NCBI GenBank assembly: GCA_963716085.1 | Contig: OY970288.1 | Span: 5,518,001 to 5,582,000, forward strand | Reading direction: 5' to 3' | DNA: 64,000 nucleotides | Source: Persicitalea sp963716085 | GTDB taxonomy: Bacteria; Bacteroidota; Bacteroidia; Cytophagales; Spirosomataceae | Shown: piece after piece, positions 32,891 through 41,294 of the stretch | How positions within the stretch are numbered: position 1 is the stretch's first letter | Layout of the letters: each line of letters begins with the position of its first letter | The notes under the pieces: generated by a model | Databases searched by the model: none | What the model was told of the DNA's origin: nothing | Seen by the model: only the letters and a program-made list of their open reading frames with translations | Made by a program: the position numbers and the translations under genes

Positions 32891-35836
32891 TTACAGGAAA
32901 GCTTCGAATAACACCTCCGCCGGATGCAGCGCCTTGCGCCCCGTGCCGTCGTGGATTTGGTGGCGGCAGCTCGTGCCGGGCGCGGCGATGATTACTTCCT
33001 CCGGCTGTTGGCGCACGGCGGGAAAAAGTACCAGTTCGCCGATCTGCATCGAGAGGTCATAATGCTCGGCTTCGTAGCCGAAGCTGCCCGCCATGCCGCA
33101 GCAGCCGCTGGGGATGAGCTGAACGCTGTAGTTTTCGGGCAGCGAGAGCATTTTCTTAGTCGGTACCATGCTGGCAATGGCCTTTTGCTGGCAGTGGCCA
33201 TGAAGTTTGATCGTGCGCTTTTCCTGGGTGAAGCGTTTGGGCGAGATCTTTTTCAGGTCGATTTCCCGCGCGATGAACTCGTCGAATTGCAGCGCATTTT
33301 GGGCGAGGGCTTTAGCGGCTTCCACCAAGTCATCGCTGACCAGATCCGGGTACTCGTCGCGGAAAGTCAGGATGGCCGAAGGCTCGATGCCGACCAGCGG
33401 TGTATCGTGGCTGATGAGGTCTTTTAGCGCCAGGATATTCTGCTCCGCGATTTTCTTGGCATCTTTCAAAAGCCCCTTGGACAACTGCGGGCGTCCGCTG
33501 GGCGCGTGATCCGGTATTTCTACTTCGTAGCCTAGTTTTTGTAAAGTCCATACGGCTTTCTTGCCAATCTCTACGTCACTATAATTGGTAAACTCGTCAC
33601 AAAAAAGATAAACTTTTTGATCCGTGGTGGCAGGATTGCCTTTCTTGCCTTCTTTCCTAAACCACCCAAGCAACGTCTCGCCGCGCAGCAATGGCATGGT
33701 GCGGTCGGGGTGAAAACCCACCACGCGGTTGGCAATTCGGCGCAGCGGGGCGTTTTTGAAAACCAAATTATAGGCCCACGGAACGTAACTGGCGATTCCC
33801 GTCATTTTGGAAAAATTCCCCACCAGCCACGAACGCAGCGGCACGCCGTGGGTGTCGTGGTACTGTTGCAGGAATTCCATTTTCAGCTTGGCGACATCCA
33901 CGTTGCTGGGACATTCTCCCTTGCAGCCCTTGCAGGCCAGGCATAAGTCATAGACTTCCTTGATTTCTTCGTGATCGAAACGGTTGTCCTTGGGCGAGCG
34001 CGTGAGCATTTCGCGCAGAATGTTGGCGCGGGCGCGGGTCGTTTCCTTCTCGTTGCGCGTTGCCATGTAGCTCGGGCACATCGTACCGCCGCTGAGCTGG
34101 GTTTTGCGGCAGTCGCCCGAGCCGTTGCACTGCTCGGCGTGTTGCAGGATGGTCTGGTCGCCGAAGCGGAAGTACGTCTTAAATTCGGGATTCGACTGGT
34201 TGGCTTCGTAGCGTAAGAAGGTGTCCATGGGCGCGGCATCCACAATCTTACCGGGATTAAAAATGTTGCGCGGATCCCAGACCCCCTTAATTTCTTTAAA
34301 CAACGCGTAGTTGTGCGGCCCGACCATCTGCGGGATAAACTCGGCGCGCAGCCGCCCGTCGCCGTGCTCGCCCGAGAGCGAGCCATCGTATTTCTTGACC
34401 AGCGTCGCGATTTCCTCCGCGATCATCCTAAACTGGCGGTGGCCTTCCTGCGTCTTCAGGTTGATGATTGGCCGCAGGTGCAATTCCCCCGAGCCCGCGT
34501 GGGCGTAATGCACCGCCGACATGTTGTGCTTGTGCAGAATCTCGTTGAAATCGCGGATGTAGTCCGGCTGATCCAGTACATCCACCGCGGTGTCTTCGAT
34601 CACGGCCACGGCTTTCTCATCGCCGGGAATGTTCGCCAAAAGTCCCAGCCCTGCCTTGCGTAGCGTCCAGATTTTCTTGGTGTCGTCACCAAAAAGCAGT
34701 GGAAAGTGAAAGCCCAGTCCGGCGGCCCGGAAATCGGCCTCCAACTCGGCGGCTAGTTTTTCCACTTCCGCTTGGGTTTCGCGGGAAAGATCCACCACCA
34801 GAATCGCCGGGTAGCTGCCATCCTCTTTGTCTTTTACGAAGAAGGCATTCTGCCGCTGCTCGGCGTTGGTGGCGGCGCATTCCAGCACGTAGCTGTCGAT
34901 GAGTTCGACGGCCTGCGGCTGGTACTTTAGCGCAATGATCGTGGCGCGGAGCGTTTCGTCGATGGTATTGAAGTGCGCGCACAGCAGGCCCTGCGTCTTG
35001 GGCGGCAGCGGTACGAGATTGAGTTTTATTTCCGTCAATAAACAGAGCGTTCCCTCCGATCCCGCGATCAGGCGGCACATATTGAAGTCAGGGCCGTCGG
35101 GCGTAAAGGGCGCGCAGTTTAGCAATTGATCCAGTGCGTAGCCCGTGTTGCGCCGCTCGATGGATTTCTTGGGAAAGTTCTTGCGGATTTCGGCCTGATT
35201 TTCCGGGTTAGAAAGGATATCCAGCGTTTTCCGGTAAATCTCGCCCGACAGTCCCGGCATTTGGGCGAGTCGGGGTACATAGTTGGTCGCCGAGAAAACC
35301 GCCTCCGTACCGTCGGCCAGCAGCGCCTTCACTTCCAACAAATGCTCGCGCGTGGAACCGTACACCACGGAATTCGACCCACAGGAATTATTCCCCACCA
35401 TTCCGCCGACCATCGCGCGGTTGGCCGTGGAAGTTTCAGGACCAAAATACAGACCGTGTTCCCGCACCGCCATATTCAACTCGTCGCGCACCACGCCCGG
35501 CTGCGTCCGCACCCAGCCTTCCTTGGCGTTGATTTCCAGGATTTTGTTGAAATGTTTCGAGACATCCACCACAATGCCACCGCCCACCACCTGCCCGGCC
35601 AGTGAAGTCCCCGCCGTGCGCGGGATGAGTGAAACGCCATTGTCGCGCGCGAAGGCGATCAGCGTTTTCAAGTCCTGTTCGGTTCGGGGAATGGTTACGG
35701 CCAGCGGCATCTCTCGGTAGGCCGAGGCATCGGTGGCGTAAAGCGTGCGCAGGGTATCGTCCTGAAAGAGCTCGCCATCGAGTTGGCGAGCGAGGGCATC
35801 GAGATTGGGGGCGGTTTGAGTAGTTGGTGCGGTCAT
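32891..35836 (-). CDS. Fused FAD-binding and Fe-S oxidoreductase (D-2-hydroxyacid dehydrogenase type)
   Basis: A 981-residue fusion like GlcD plus GlcF. Residues about 40-250: PCMH-type FAD domain (PLAVTIPRTEQDLKTLIAFA, IPRTAGTSLAGQVVGGG, VGNNSCGSNSVVYG). About 260-520: FAD oxidase C-terminal domain (HAGSGELHLRPI, DGSLSGEHGDGRLRAEFI). About 560-700: ferredoxin-like part with Cys in CNGSGDCRK and the cluster motif CLACKGCKGECPSNVD. C-terminal CCG-type part with GHCQQKA and GCCGMAGSFGYEAEHY. Such proteins oxidise D-lactate, glycolate or D-2-hydroxyglutarate, passing electrons to quinone. Which of these is the substrate cannot be told from the sequence. Single gene. Confidence 0.92.
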   Translation of the reverse strand: MTAPTTQTAPNLDALARQLDGELFQDDTLRTLYATDASAYREMPLAVTIPRTEQDLKTLIAFARDNGVSLIPRTAGTSLAGQVVGGGIVVDVSKHFNKILEINAKEGWVRTQPGVVRDELNMAVREHGLYFGPETSTANRAMVGGMVGNNSCGSNSVVYGSTREHLLEVKALLADGTEAVFSATNYVPRLAQMPGLSGEIYRKTLDILSNPENQAEIRKNFPKKSIERRNTGYALDQLLNCAPFTPDGPDFNMCRLIAGSEGTLCLLTEIKLNLVPLPPKTQGLLCAHFNTIDETLRATIIALKYQPQAVELIDSYVLECAATNAEQRQNAFFVKDKEDGSYPAILVVDLSRETQAEVEKLAAELEADFRAAGLGFHFPLLFGDDTKKIWTLRKAGLGLLANIPGDEKAVAVIEDTAVDVLDQPDYIRDFNEILHKHNMSAVHYAHAGSGELHLRPIINLKTQEGHRQFRMIAEEIATLVKKYDGSLSGEHGDGRLRAEFIPQMVGPHNYALFKEIKGVWDPRNIFNPGKIVDAAPMDTFLRYEANQSNPEFKTYFRFGDQTILQHAEQCNGSGDCRKTQLSGGTMCPSYMATRNEKETTRARANILREMLTRSPKDNRFDHEEIKEVYDLCLACKGCKGECPSNVDVAKLKMEFLQQYHDTHGVPLRSWLVGNFSKMTGIASYVPWAYNLVFKNAPLRRIANRVVGFHPDRTMPLLRGETLLGWFRKEGKKGNPATTDQKVYLFCDEFTNYSDVEIGKKAVWTLQKLGYEVEIPDHAPSGRPQLSKGLLKDAKKIAEQNILALKDLISHDTPLVGIEPSAILTFRDEYPDLVSDDLVEAAKALAQNALQFDEFIAREIDLKKISPKRFTQEKRTIKLHGHCQQKAIASMVPTKKMLSLPENYSVQLIPSGCCGMAGSFGYEAEHYDLSMQIGELVLFPAVRQQPEEVIIAAPGTSCRHQIHDGTGRKALHPAEVLFEAFL

Positions 35837-35907
35837 TACCTGATAACGTAAAAGTCAGCGGCTGGGTTATCGGCAAAGATAGGCAACCGATTTTTTAGGA
35901 GCCGATG

Positions 35908-37068
35908 TTACTGTGCTTCTATTAGGTACCTCCGCCAGTTCTCGACCCGTGTTCCGTTGCTCCGTTGCTGAGTCTGGTTGCCGCCATAGAGCACTACCGC
36001 CTTCTTCTCGCCGCTGAGTTGGTTCCAATAATCAATGTTTTTAAAGTAATCGCTTTGAACCGTTTGGCCCGATTTGATTTCAATTGGCAGCAAACCTGGC
36101 TCTTCATCGACAATCACATCCACTTCCCGACCCGTTTTGTCGCGCCAGTAGGAGTGGTTTACTTCCTCACCCGCGTTCAGGCGTTTTTTTACCATTTCGG
36201 TGATGACCATATTCTCGAATATTGCCCCCCGGAGTGGGTGGTTGGCCAATAGTTCTGTCGTTTTTATTCTCAGCAGCGAGCACACCAGCGCCGTATCGTA
36301 AAAATACACTTTGGGACGTTTCACGATGGTTTTGTTGAAGTTCTTATGGTGCGGTTTGAGCAGGTATACGATGAAGCTGCTTTCTAAAACACTTAGCCAC
36401 GACTGGATCGTCTTGGAGTCCACGCCCGCTTCTACGCCCAAGGCACTCATGTTGAGTTCCTGCCCGCAACGTCCCGCCAGCAGGGCCATAAATCGCTCGA
36501 AGGTCAGCAGGTCGTTGATATTCTTGATTTGCCGGACATCCCGCTCGACGTAGGTTCTGATGTAGTTGCGGCACCAGTCACCCACGGGCAGATCTTGGTC
36601 GTAGATTGGTGGGTAAAAACCTTTCAGCAGCAGTTCGTTGTCGGTGGCGGGCAGCAGTTTGGCGGCATCGAGTTCGGCTAGTGAGAAAGGCAGTAGGAAC
36701 AGGTGGGCGATTCGGCCCGCCAGCGTTTGGGAGATGGATTGTTGCAGCAGGAAATTGTTAGAGCCCGTCAGGATGTACATTCCTCTTTGGGTCGAATTGT
36801 CCAGAATCTCCTGTAGATAAGAAAACAGGTCGGGTACTCTTTGAATTTCGTCCAGAACTGCGCCTTCCGCGTAAAGACTCAAAAATCCTCGGGGGTCTTG
36901 CTCAGCGTAACGACGGTTATCCGGGTTTTCCAGTGAAACGTAGGGCTTGTCGGGAAATACCGCTCGGGCGAGCGTCGTTTTGCCGGATTGCCGTGGCCCC
37001 GTCAGAGCTACAGCCTTGAAAGCGGCGGCAAGTTCAGTGAGTTTTTCGGTAGCGCTGCGGTGAACCAT
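35908..37068 (-). CDS. AAA ATPase with DUF4143 domain
   Basis: A 386-residue protein. N-terminal AAA_14 domain with a Walker A motif (GPRQSGKTTLARAVF, residues about 22-36) and an acidic Walker B-like stretch (GAVLDEIQRVPDLF). The C-terminal DUF4143 (about 200-350) has a restriction-endonuclease-like core (YWRDKTGREVDVIVDEEPGLLPIEIKSGQT: D, E..K). The family is widespread, and its function is unknown, though it is often horizontally spread. An inverted repeat of 16-bp arms lies 11 bases before the start codon. Confidence 0.9.
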   Translation of the reverse strand: MVHRSATEKLTELAAAFKAVALTGPRQSGKTTLARAVFPDKPYVSLENPDNRRYAEQDPRGFLSLYAEGAVLDEIQRVPDLFSYLQEILDNSTQRGMYILTGSNNFLLQQSISQTLAGRIAHLFLLPFSLAELDAAKLLPATDNELLLKGFYPPIYDQDLPVGDWCRNYIRTYVERDVRQIKNINDLLTFERFMALLAGRCGQELNMSALGVEAGVDSKTIQSWLSVLESSFIVYLLKPHHKNFNKTIVKRPKVYFYDTALVCSLLRIKTTELLANHPLRGAIFENMVITEMVKKRLNAGEEVNHSYWRDKTGREVDVIVDEEPGLLPIEIKSGQTVQSDYFKNIDYWNQLSGEKKAVVLYGGNQTQQRSNGTRVENWRRYLIEAQ

Positions 37069-37078
37069 GTCCCAATAT

Positions 37079-37113
37079 CGGAATTTTTCGGAATCAGATT
37101 CCGAAAAATTCCG
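37079..37113. repeat. Perfect 16-bp inverted repeat before the AAA-DUF4143 gene
   Basis: Arms 37079-37094 and 37098-37113, spacer CAG; all 16 arm bases pair. It lies between the TlpA-like stop (37127) and the AAA gene start (37068), both on the minus strand. No T-run follows on either strand, so it is a poor terminator. It could be an operator or an RNA hairpin near the ribosome entry site. Confidence 0.8.
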
Positions 37114-37126
37114 GGTTTCGCGAGAT

Positions 37127-38158
37127 TTAGAGGATGCTCAGCTTTTCCAGTTTCTTTTCAATGGTTTCCAAATCCAGCGAACGCTCCAGTACAACGCCTT
37201 CCTTATCCAGTAACATATAGGTAGGATAACCAGTGATATTATATTGCGAATGCACTCCGTCATCGCCATTCAGTTCCGAAAGCTGCGTCCAATAAGCCTT
37301 ATGCTTACGGATAGCAGCCAGCCACTTATCTCTATCATTTGGAAATTCCATCGCCATACCGACGATAGCGAGTTTGTCGCCGTACTTTTCGTGGAGCGCC
37401 TTGACTTTAGGAAAAGACTTGATACAGGGCGCGCACCAGTGGCCCCAGAAGTCGAGAAGTACGTATTTTTCCTTAAAATCACTTAATGAAACATTGACTC
37501 CGGCGGTGTCGGGAACGGTGAAGTTGGGGGCAGCGCGCCCAACGATGGGCTGGTTCCTTAAAATCTCGATTTGCTTAGCAGCCTTTCTTCCAAAATAACT
37601 TTCCTGTAAATCGGGAGAAAGTTCATTGTACAGTTGTCGGTACACGGCGTCGTCCTCACTCGCCATGCTCGAATACCGGAAAAGCAGATCGGCAGCGGTC
37701 CGGCTGGTCGCGTGATCCTTGATGAACTGAAAAGTTTCTTTCTTTTTCCGTTTGTCGTTTAATTTTTTCCAGCCAATCGACTCATTGTACTGGTTGAGTA
37801 CTTCATTTTCTGTCCCGCCTTTAAAGGTAAGTTTGTAAGGCGCCTTGGCATCGCCCGTTACAGTCATGGCACCCGGTTCATACCAAAAACTGGTAAATCG
37901 TGGCGACTTTATATAAAGTGAAATCTGTCCGTCGTCGCTGGGCCGCGGCTGGTAGGTAAAACGGTCATTAGCTGCGTAGACCGTATCTTTCTTTTGTTTG
38001 CCACCAACATCATACCAGAAAATGATGGGCTGCTCGCCGATGCCTTCGATGTGACCCGTAAGCGTGGCGGTTTGGGCGTAGGCGGAGAAGGCAGAAAGGC
38101 AGATCGCAATTGCGATGATCTTGGTGGTACCGGCCGACAAGAGTGTAGTGATTTGCAT
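37127..38158 (-). CDS. TlpA-like thiol-disulfide oxidoreductase
   Basis: A 343-residue periplasmic protein: signal peptide (IIAIAICLSAFSAYAQ), an N-terminal DUF4369-like beta domain (about 30-140: TATLTGHIEGIGEQPIIFWYD), a helical middle, then a thioredoxin domain (about 205-343) with GRAAPNFTVPDTAG and the active site WGHWCAPCIKSFP (CAPC). It should reduce or oxidise periplasmic disulfides, often for cytochrome or envelope maturation. The family is strongly expanded in Bacteroidota, so a specific partner is not inferred. Located downstream of nuoN on the same strand with a gap of about 115 bases. Confidence 0.9.
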   Translation of the reverse strand: MQITTLLSAGTTKIIAIAICLSAFSAYAQTATLTGHIEGIGEQPIIFWYDVGGKQKKDTVYAANDRFTYQPRPSDDGQISLYIKSPRFTSFWYEPGAMTVTGDAKAPYKLTFKGGTENEVLNQYNESIGWKKLNDKRKKKETFQFIKDHATSRTAADLLFRYSSMASEDDAVYRQLYNELSPDLQESYFGRKAAKQIEILRNQPIVGRAAPNFTVPDTAGVNVSLSDFKEKYVLLDFWGHWCAPCIKSFPKVKALHEKYGDKLAIVGMAMEFPNDRDKWLAAIRKHKAYWTQLSELNGDDGVHSQYNITGYPTYMLLDKEGVVLERSLDLETIEKKLEKLSIL

Positions 38159-38274
38159 AAACGAAGTTCCGTGGTGGTTTCTACTGTAACGCTTCGCCTG
38201 ACCGTTTGATTATGAAGTTTTTAATCAAACGCCAATCACTTCAGCAATCACGCTGTCTTGAGCAGGCCGCCAAC

Positions 38275-39663
38275 CTACACCAAGCCCGAGAACAATCCTG
38301 GTGCCACGCCGAACAAAATCGTAATAACCGTTGCCGAGATCAGCACGATCTGGTAGAAAGGGGCGACGCGGATTTCGGCGGTATCTCCTTCCTTCATGTA
38401 GGCGGCCATAATTACCCGGAAGTAATAGTAAATCCCCACGGCCGACATCAGCACGGCCACGACCAGCAGCCAGATAATACCCCGGTCGGCGGCGCTGCCG
38501 AAGACGAAGAACTTGCCCCAGAATCCGGCGGTAAGCGGAATGCCTGCCAGCGATAGCATCGACACCGTCAGCACAAAGGCCAGCAGCGGATTGTGCTTGG
38601 CCAAGCCGTTGAAGGCTTCGTAGGTTTCGCGCGGCTTGCCCGTCATGGCTTTTTCCCGCGCCAGCGGAATCAAGACGCCGAAGGCACAAATCGTGGCGAC
38701 CGAGTAAGCCATCGAATAGAAGAGAATCGAGTTTTCCGTCTGCGGCGTCATGGCGGTGAGCGCAATGAGCAGGTAGCCCGCGTGGGAAATGCTGGAATAG
38801 GCCAGCATCCGCTTGAAGCTGTCTTGGTACACAGCGATGATGTTTCCCACCAGCAAAGTCAGCACGGTGATGACCGCCAGCGTAATCCACCAATAATCGT
38901 AAATGCCCGTGAACGAATGCGACAGCAGCCGATAAAGGGCCGCAAAACCTGCCGTCTTTACGATCGTCGCCATGAAGGTCGTGAAGATGGTGGGGGCACC
39001 TTCGTAGACATCGGGCGTCCAGAAGTGGAACGGGGCCGCCGATACTTTGAACAGCATCCCGATGAGTACCATCATCAGCCCTCCGTACAACAGATAGGAG
39101 GGATTGCCCTGCCCGATGTAGGCCTGAATGCCCACCAGCGTAAACGACCCCGTTGCGCCGTACAGCAGCGCAATGCCAAACAGCAAAATTCCCGTAGCGA
39201 AGGCCCCCATCAGGAAGTACTTCAAAGCCGCCTCGTTAGAACGCAGATTGCGCTTGTCGCTGCCCGTCAACACGTACATCGCTACCGACAGGATTTCCAA
39301 ACCCAGGAACAACATGATGAGGTTTTCAAAACCGATCATCATGAAAGCCCCCACCAGCGAGAAGAGCATAATGGCGTAGTACTCGGCGGGCTGCGCCTCG
39401 TCGTCATCCTGGAAGCCGCGCGTCATGGCAACGATCATGAAGGCCGAAACCAGCACGATGGCGTTGAAAGCCAGCGTGAGGTTGTTCACCGCCAGCATAT
39501 TGTAAAAATACAGAATCGTCCCCTCGTTCCATTCCCAGAAGTTCCCCACCAGGGCAATCGCCAAAAACAGCAAAGTAGCGGGCAGCAGAATGGCCTTGGA
39601 TTTATTAAAACCCAAAAACAAAACGACGATTCCCAGGATGGAGAGGAGGACTATGGGGTACAT
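38275..39663 (-). CDS. nuoN: NADH-quinone oxidoreductase subunit N
   Basis: A 462-residue, about 14-TM antiporter-like proton pump subunit of complex I. Conserved blocks: FLGLEILSVAMYVLTG, SNEAALKYFLMGAFATGILLFG, FKVSAAPFHFWTPDVYEGAPT, KRMLAYSSISHAGYLL and LSLAGIPLTAGFWGKFF. The conserved Lys in the YFLMG and FKVSAAP segments fit the proton channel. Last gene of the nuoK-L-M-N group on the minus strand; separated from nuoM by a hairpin-forming repeat. Confidence 0.95.
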   Translation of the reverse strand: MYPIVLLSILGIVVLFLGFNKSKAILLPATLLFLAIALVGNFWEWNEGTILYFYNMLAVNNLTLAFNAIVLVSAFMIVAMTRGFQDDDEAQPAEYYAIMLFSLVGAFMMIGFENLIMLFLGLEILSVAMYVLTGSDKRNLRSNEAALKYFLMGAFATGILLFGIALLYGATGSFTLVGIQAYIGQGNPSYLLYGGLMMVLIGMLFKVSAAPFHFWTPDVYEGAPTIFTTFMATIVKTAGFAALYRLLSHSFTGIYDYWWITLAVITVLTLLVGNIIAVYQDSFKRMLAYSSISHAGYLLIALTAMTPQTENSILFYSMAYSVATICAFGVLIPLAREKAMTGKPRETYEAFNGLAKHNPLLAFVLTVSMLSLAGIPLTAGFWGKFFVFGSAADRGIIWLLVVAVLMSAVGIYYYFRVIMAAYMKEGDTAEIRVAPFYQIVLISATVITILFGVAPGLFSGLV

Positions 39664-39675
39664 GAGACGAATTTT

Positions 39676-39750
39676 GATTGAGAGAATGAGAGAATGAGAG
39701 AATAACCTGGCGAAAGCAACATTCTCTCATTCACTCAATCACTCATTCAC
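39676..39750. repeat. Inverted-repeat spacer between nuoN and nuoM
   Basis: Left words GATTGAGAGAATGAGAG with repeats (39676-39703) face right words ATTCTCTCATTCACTCAATC (39721-39740) and CACTCATTCAC. GAATGAGAGAAT and ATTCTCTCATTC pair perfectly over 12 bases. The loop contains GGCGAAAGCAACATTC (39709-39724), nearly identical to the loop in the nuoM-nuoL spacer. Confidence 0.75.
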
Positions 39751-39752
39751 AA

Positions 39753-41198
39753 CTAATTATGTATAAATCTTAAAAGTTGATTGACCGTCGGTTCGGTCAT
39801 TTCCAGGAAGGTGCTGGGGTAAATGCCGATCCAGAAAACCATGATCGTGAGCGGGATAAGTACAGCGCGTTCGCTAAGCGTTAGTGCTTTGAAATGCTCG
39901 GTGAACTCTGAGGTATTCCCAAACATCGCTTTTTGGAACATCCTCAATAGGTAAACAGCTCCCAAAATGATCGTCAGCCCGGCGATGGCCCCGAGCCAGT
40001 TGTTGTATTCGAATACCCCGGCCAGCAGCAGAAACTCGCCCACGAAACCGCTCGTGAGCGGCAGGGCCACGCTGCCTAGCAGCATGACCATAAAGTAGAC
40101 GCTCAGACTGGGTGTTTTTTGCGTAATGCCACCCAGGTGATCGAGATAGCGGGTATTGGTGCGGCTGAAAATGATGTCGATGATAAAGAACATACCCACC
40201 ACGTTGATGCCGTGCGCCAGCATTTGGATCAAAGCACCCTGCATGCCGTTGAGCGTAGTCGAGAATACCCCGGCGGCCATAAGCCCCACGTGGGCAAAGG
40301 ACGAGTAAGCCACCAGCCGTTTCATATCGCGTTGCTGAATGGCGATAATAGAACCGTAAATAATACCAATAACCGACAGTACGATAGCGACTGCGCCCCA
40401 TTCGCTCAGGGCCAATGGAGTGATGGGCAGCAGGAGGCGAATCAAACCGTAAACGCCCATTTTCAACATAATACCCGCCAGCAGCATCGTGGCCGGGGTA
40501 GGTGATTCGGTATAGGTGTCCGGCTGCCAGGTATGGAAGGGGAATAACGGCATTTTGATGGCAAAGGCGATGAAAAACGCCCAGAACACCCAACCCTGCG
40601 CGGCGGGCGTCAATTGTAAATCGTAGAAAGCCGTAATGGCCGAGGAGTGCGTACCGGGCGTTTGGTAGTACAGATACACCAGCGCCACCAGCATGAACAG
40701 GCTGCCGAAGATCGTGTAAACGAAGAACTTGAACGTGACTTTCAAACGATTTTCCCCGCCCCAAACGGCGGCCAGGAAGTAAACTGGAATCAGGGCCGCC
40801 TCGAAGAAAAGATAGAAAAGAAAGGCGTCCGTAGTGGTGAAAACGCCCACGAGAGCCGACTCCATAAATAAGATCAGCGCGTAAAAAGCCGAAGGATTCT
40901 TGTAGTTGTGCCCAAACCCCGAAAGGACGATAAGCGGTACCAGAAAAGTCGTTAGCAACACCAGCAGCATGCTTACGCCGTCGATGGATGCCCCGAAGGA
41001 AATACCCGCGTTCGCGATCCAGTCGTACCGAAAGCCAAACTGCGCTCCGGCGGCGGGATTGAACTGCGTCCAGACAAACACGGCCGTCGCCAGCTCGGCC
41101 AGCGCCCCGACCAGAGCAATCTGCTTCGCCTTGCTTCCGCCCAAAAAGAACGTTAGCAGCCCGGCGGCTAGGGGAATGATTATGAGGAGAATCGTCAT
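39753..41198 (-). CDS. nuoM: NADH-quinone oxidoreductase subunit M
   Basis: A 481-residue polytopic subunit of complex I. Conserved features: FFEAALIPVYFLAAVWGG (with the essential Glu), KFFVYTIFGSLFMLVALVYLY, AFAIKMPLFPFHTWQPDTYTESPTPATMLLAG, QQRDMKRLVAYSSFAHVGLM and LPLTSGFVGEFLLL. The Lys in AIKMP is part of the proton route. Start is the ATG at 41198. Between nuoL and nuoN on the minus strand; both spacers contain hairpin repeats. Confidence 0.95.
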   Translation of the reverse strand: MTILLIIIPLAAGLLTFFLGGSKAKQIALVGALAELATAVFVWTQFNPAAGAQFGFRYDWIANAGISFGASIDGVSMLLVLLTTFLVPLIVLSGFGHNYKNPSAFYALILFMESALVGVFTTTDAFLFYLFFEAALIPVYFLAAVWGGENRLKVTFKFFVYTIFGSLFMLVALVYLYYQTPGTHSSAITAFYDLQLTPAAQGWVFWAFFIAFAIKMPLFPFHTWQPDTYTESPTPATMLLAGIMLKMGVYGLIRLLLPITPLALSEWGAVAIVLSVIGIIYGSIIAIQQRDMKRLVAYSSFAHVGLMAAGVFSTTLNGMQGALIQMLAHGINVVGMFFIIDIIFSRTNTRYLDHLGGITQKTPSLSVYFMVMLLGSVALPLTSGFVGEFLLLAGVFEYNNWLGAIAGLTIILGAVYLLRMFQKAMFGNTSEFTEHFKALTLSERAVLIPLTIMVFWIGIYPSTFLEMTEPTVNQLLRFIHN

Positions 41199-41210
41199 TT
41201 TTTAATTTTG

Positions 41211-41294
41211 AATTAGTGAATGAGAGATTGAGTGAATGAAGAAAACAGGCGATAGCAACATTCACTAATTCTCTCAATCTCTCATTCACTAATT
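41211..41294. repeat. Hairpin repeat between nuoM and nuoL with 22-bp perfect stem
   Basis: Arms 41211-41232 and 41273-41294 are perfect reverse complements (22 bp) around a 40-base loop. The right arm includes the nuoL stop codon. The loop holds GGCGATAGCAACATTC at 41248-41263, which matches 15 of 16 bases of the nuoN-nuoM loop. Built of GAATGAG/AGTGAATG-type words. Confidence 0.85.

Noticed and set aside
40119..40505. Plus-strand frames opposite the nuo genes
   Set aside because: Rich in His/Arg/Gln and without family features, as expected for the antisense of membrane proteins.
39676..41294. nuo spacer repeats as a CRISPR array
   Set aside because: Units are short, variable and inverted, not regularly spaced with unique spacers, and no cas gene is present.
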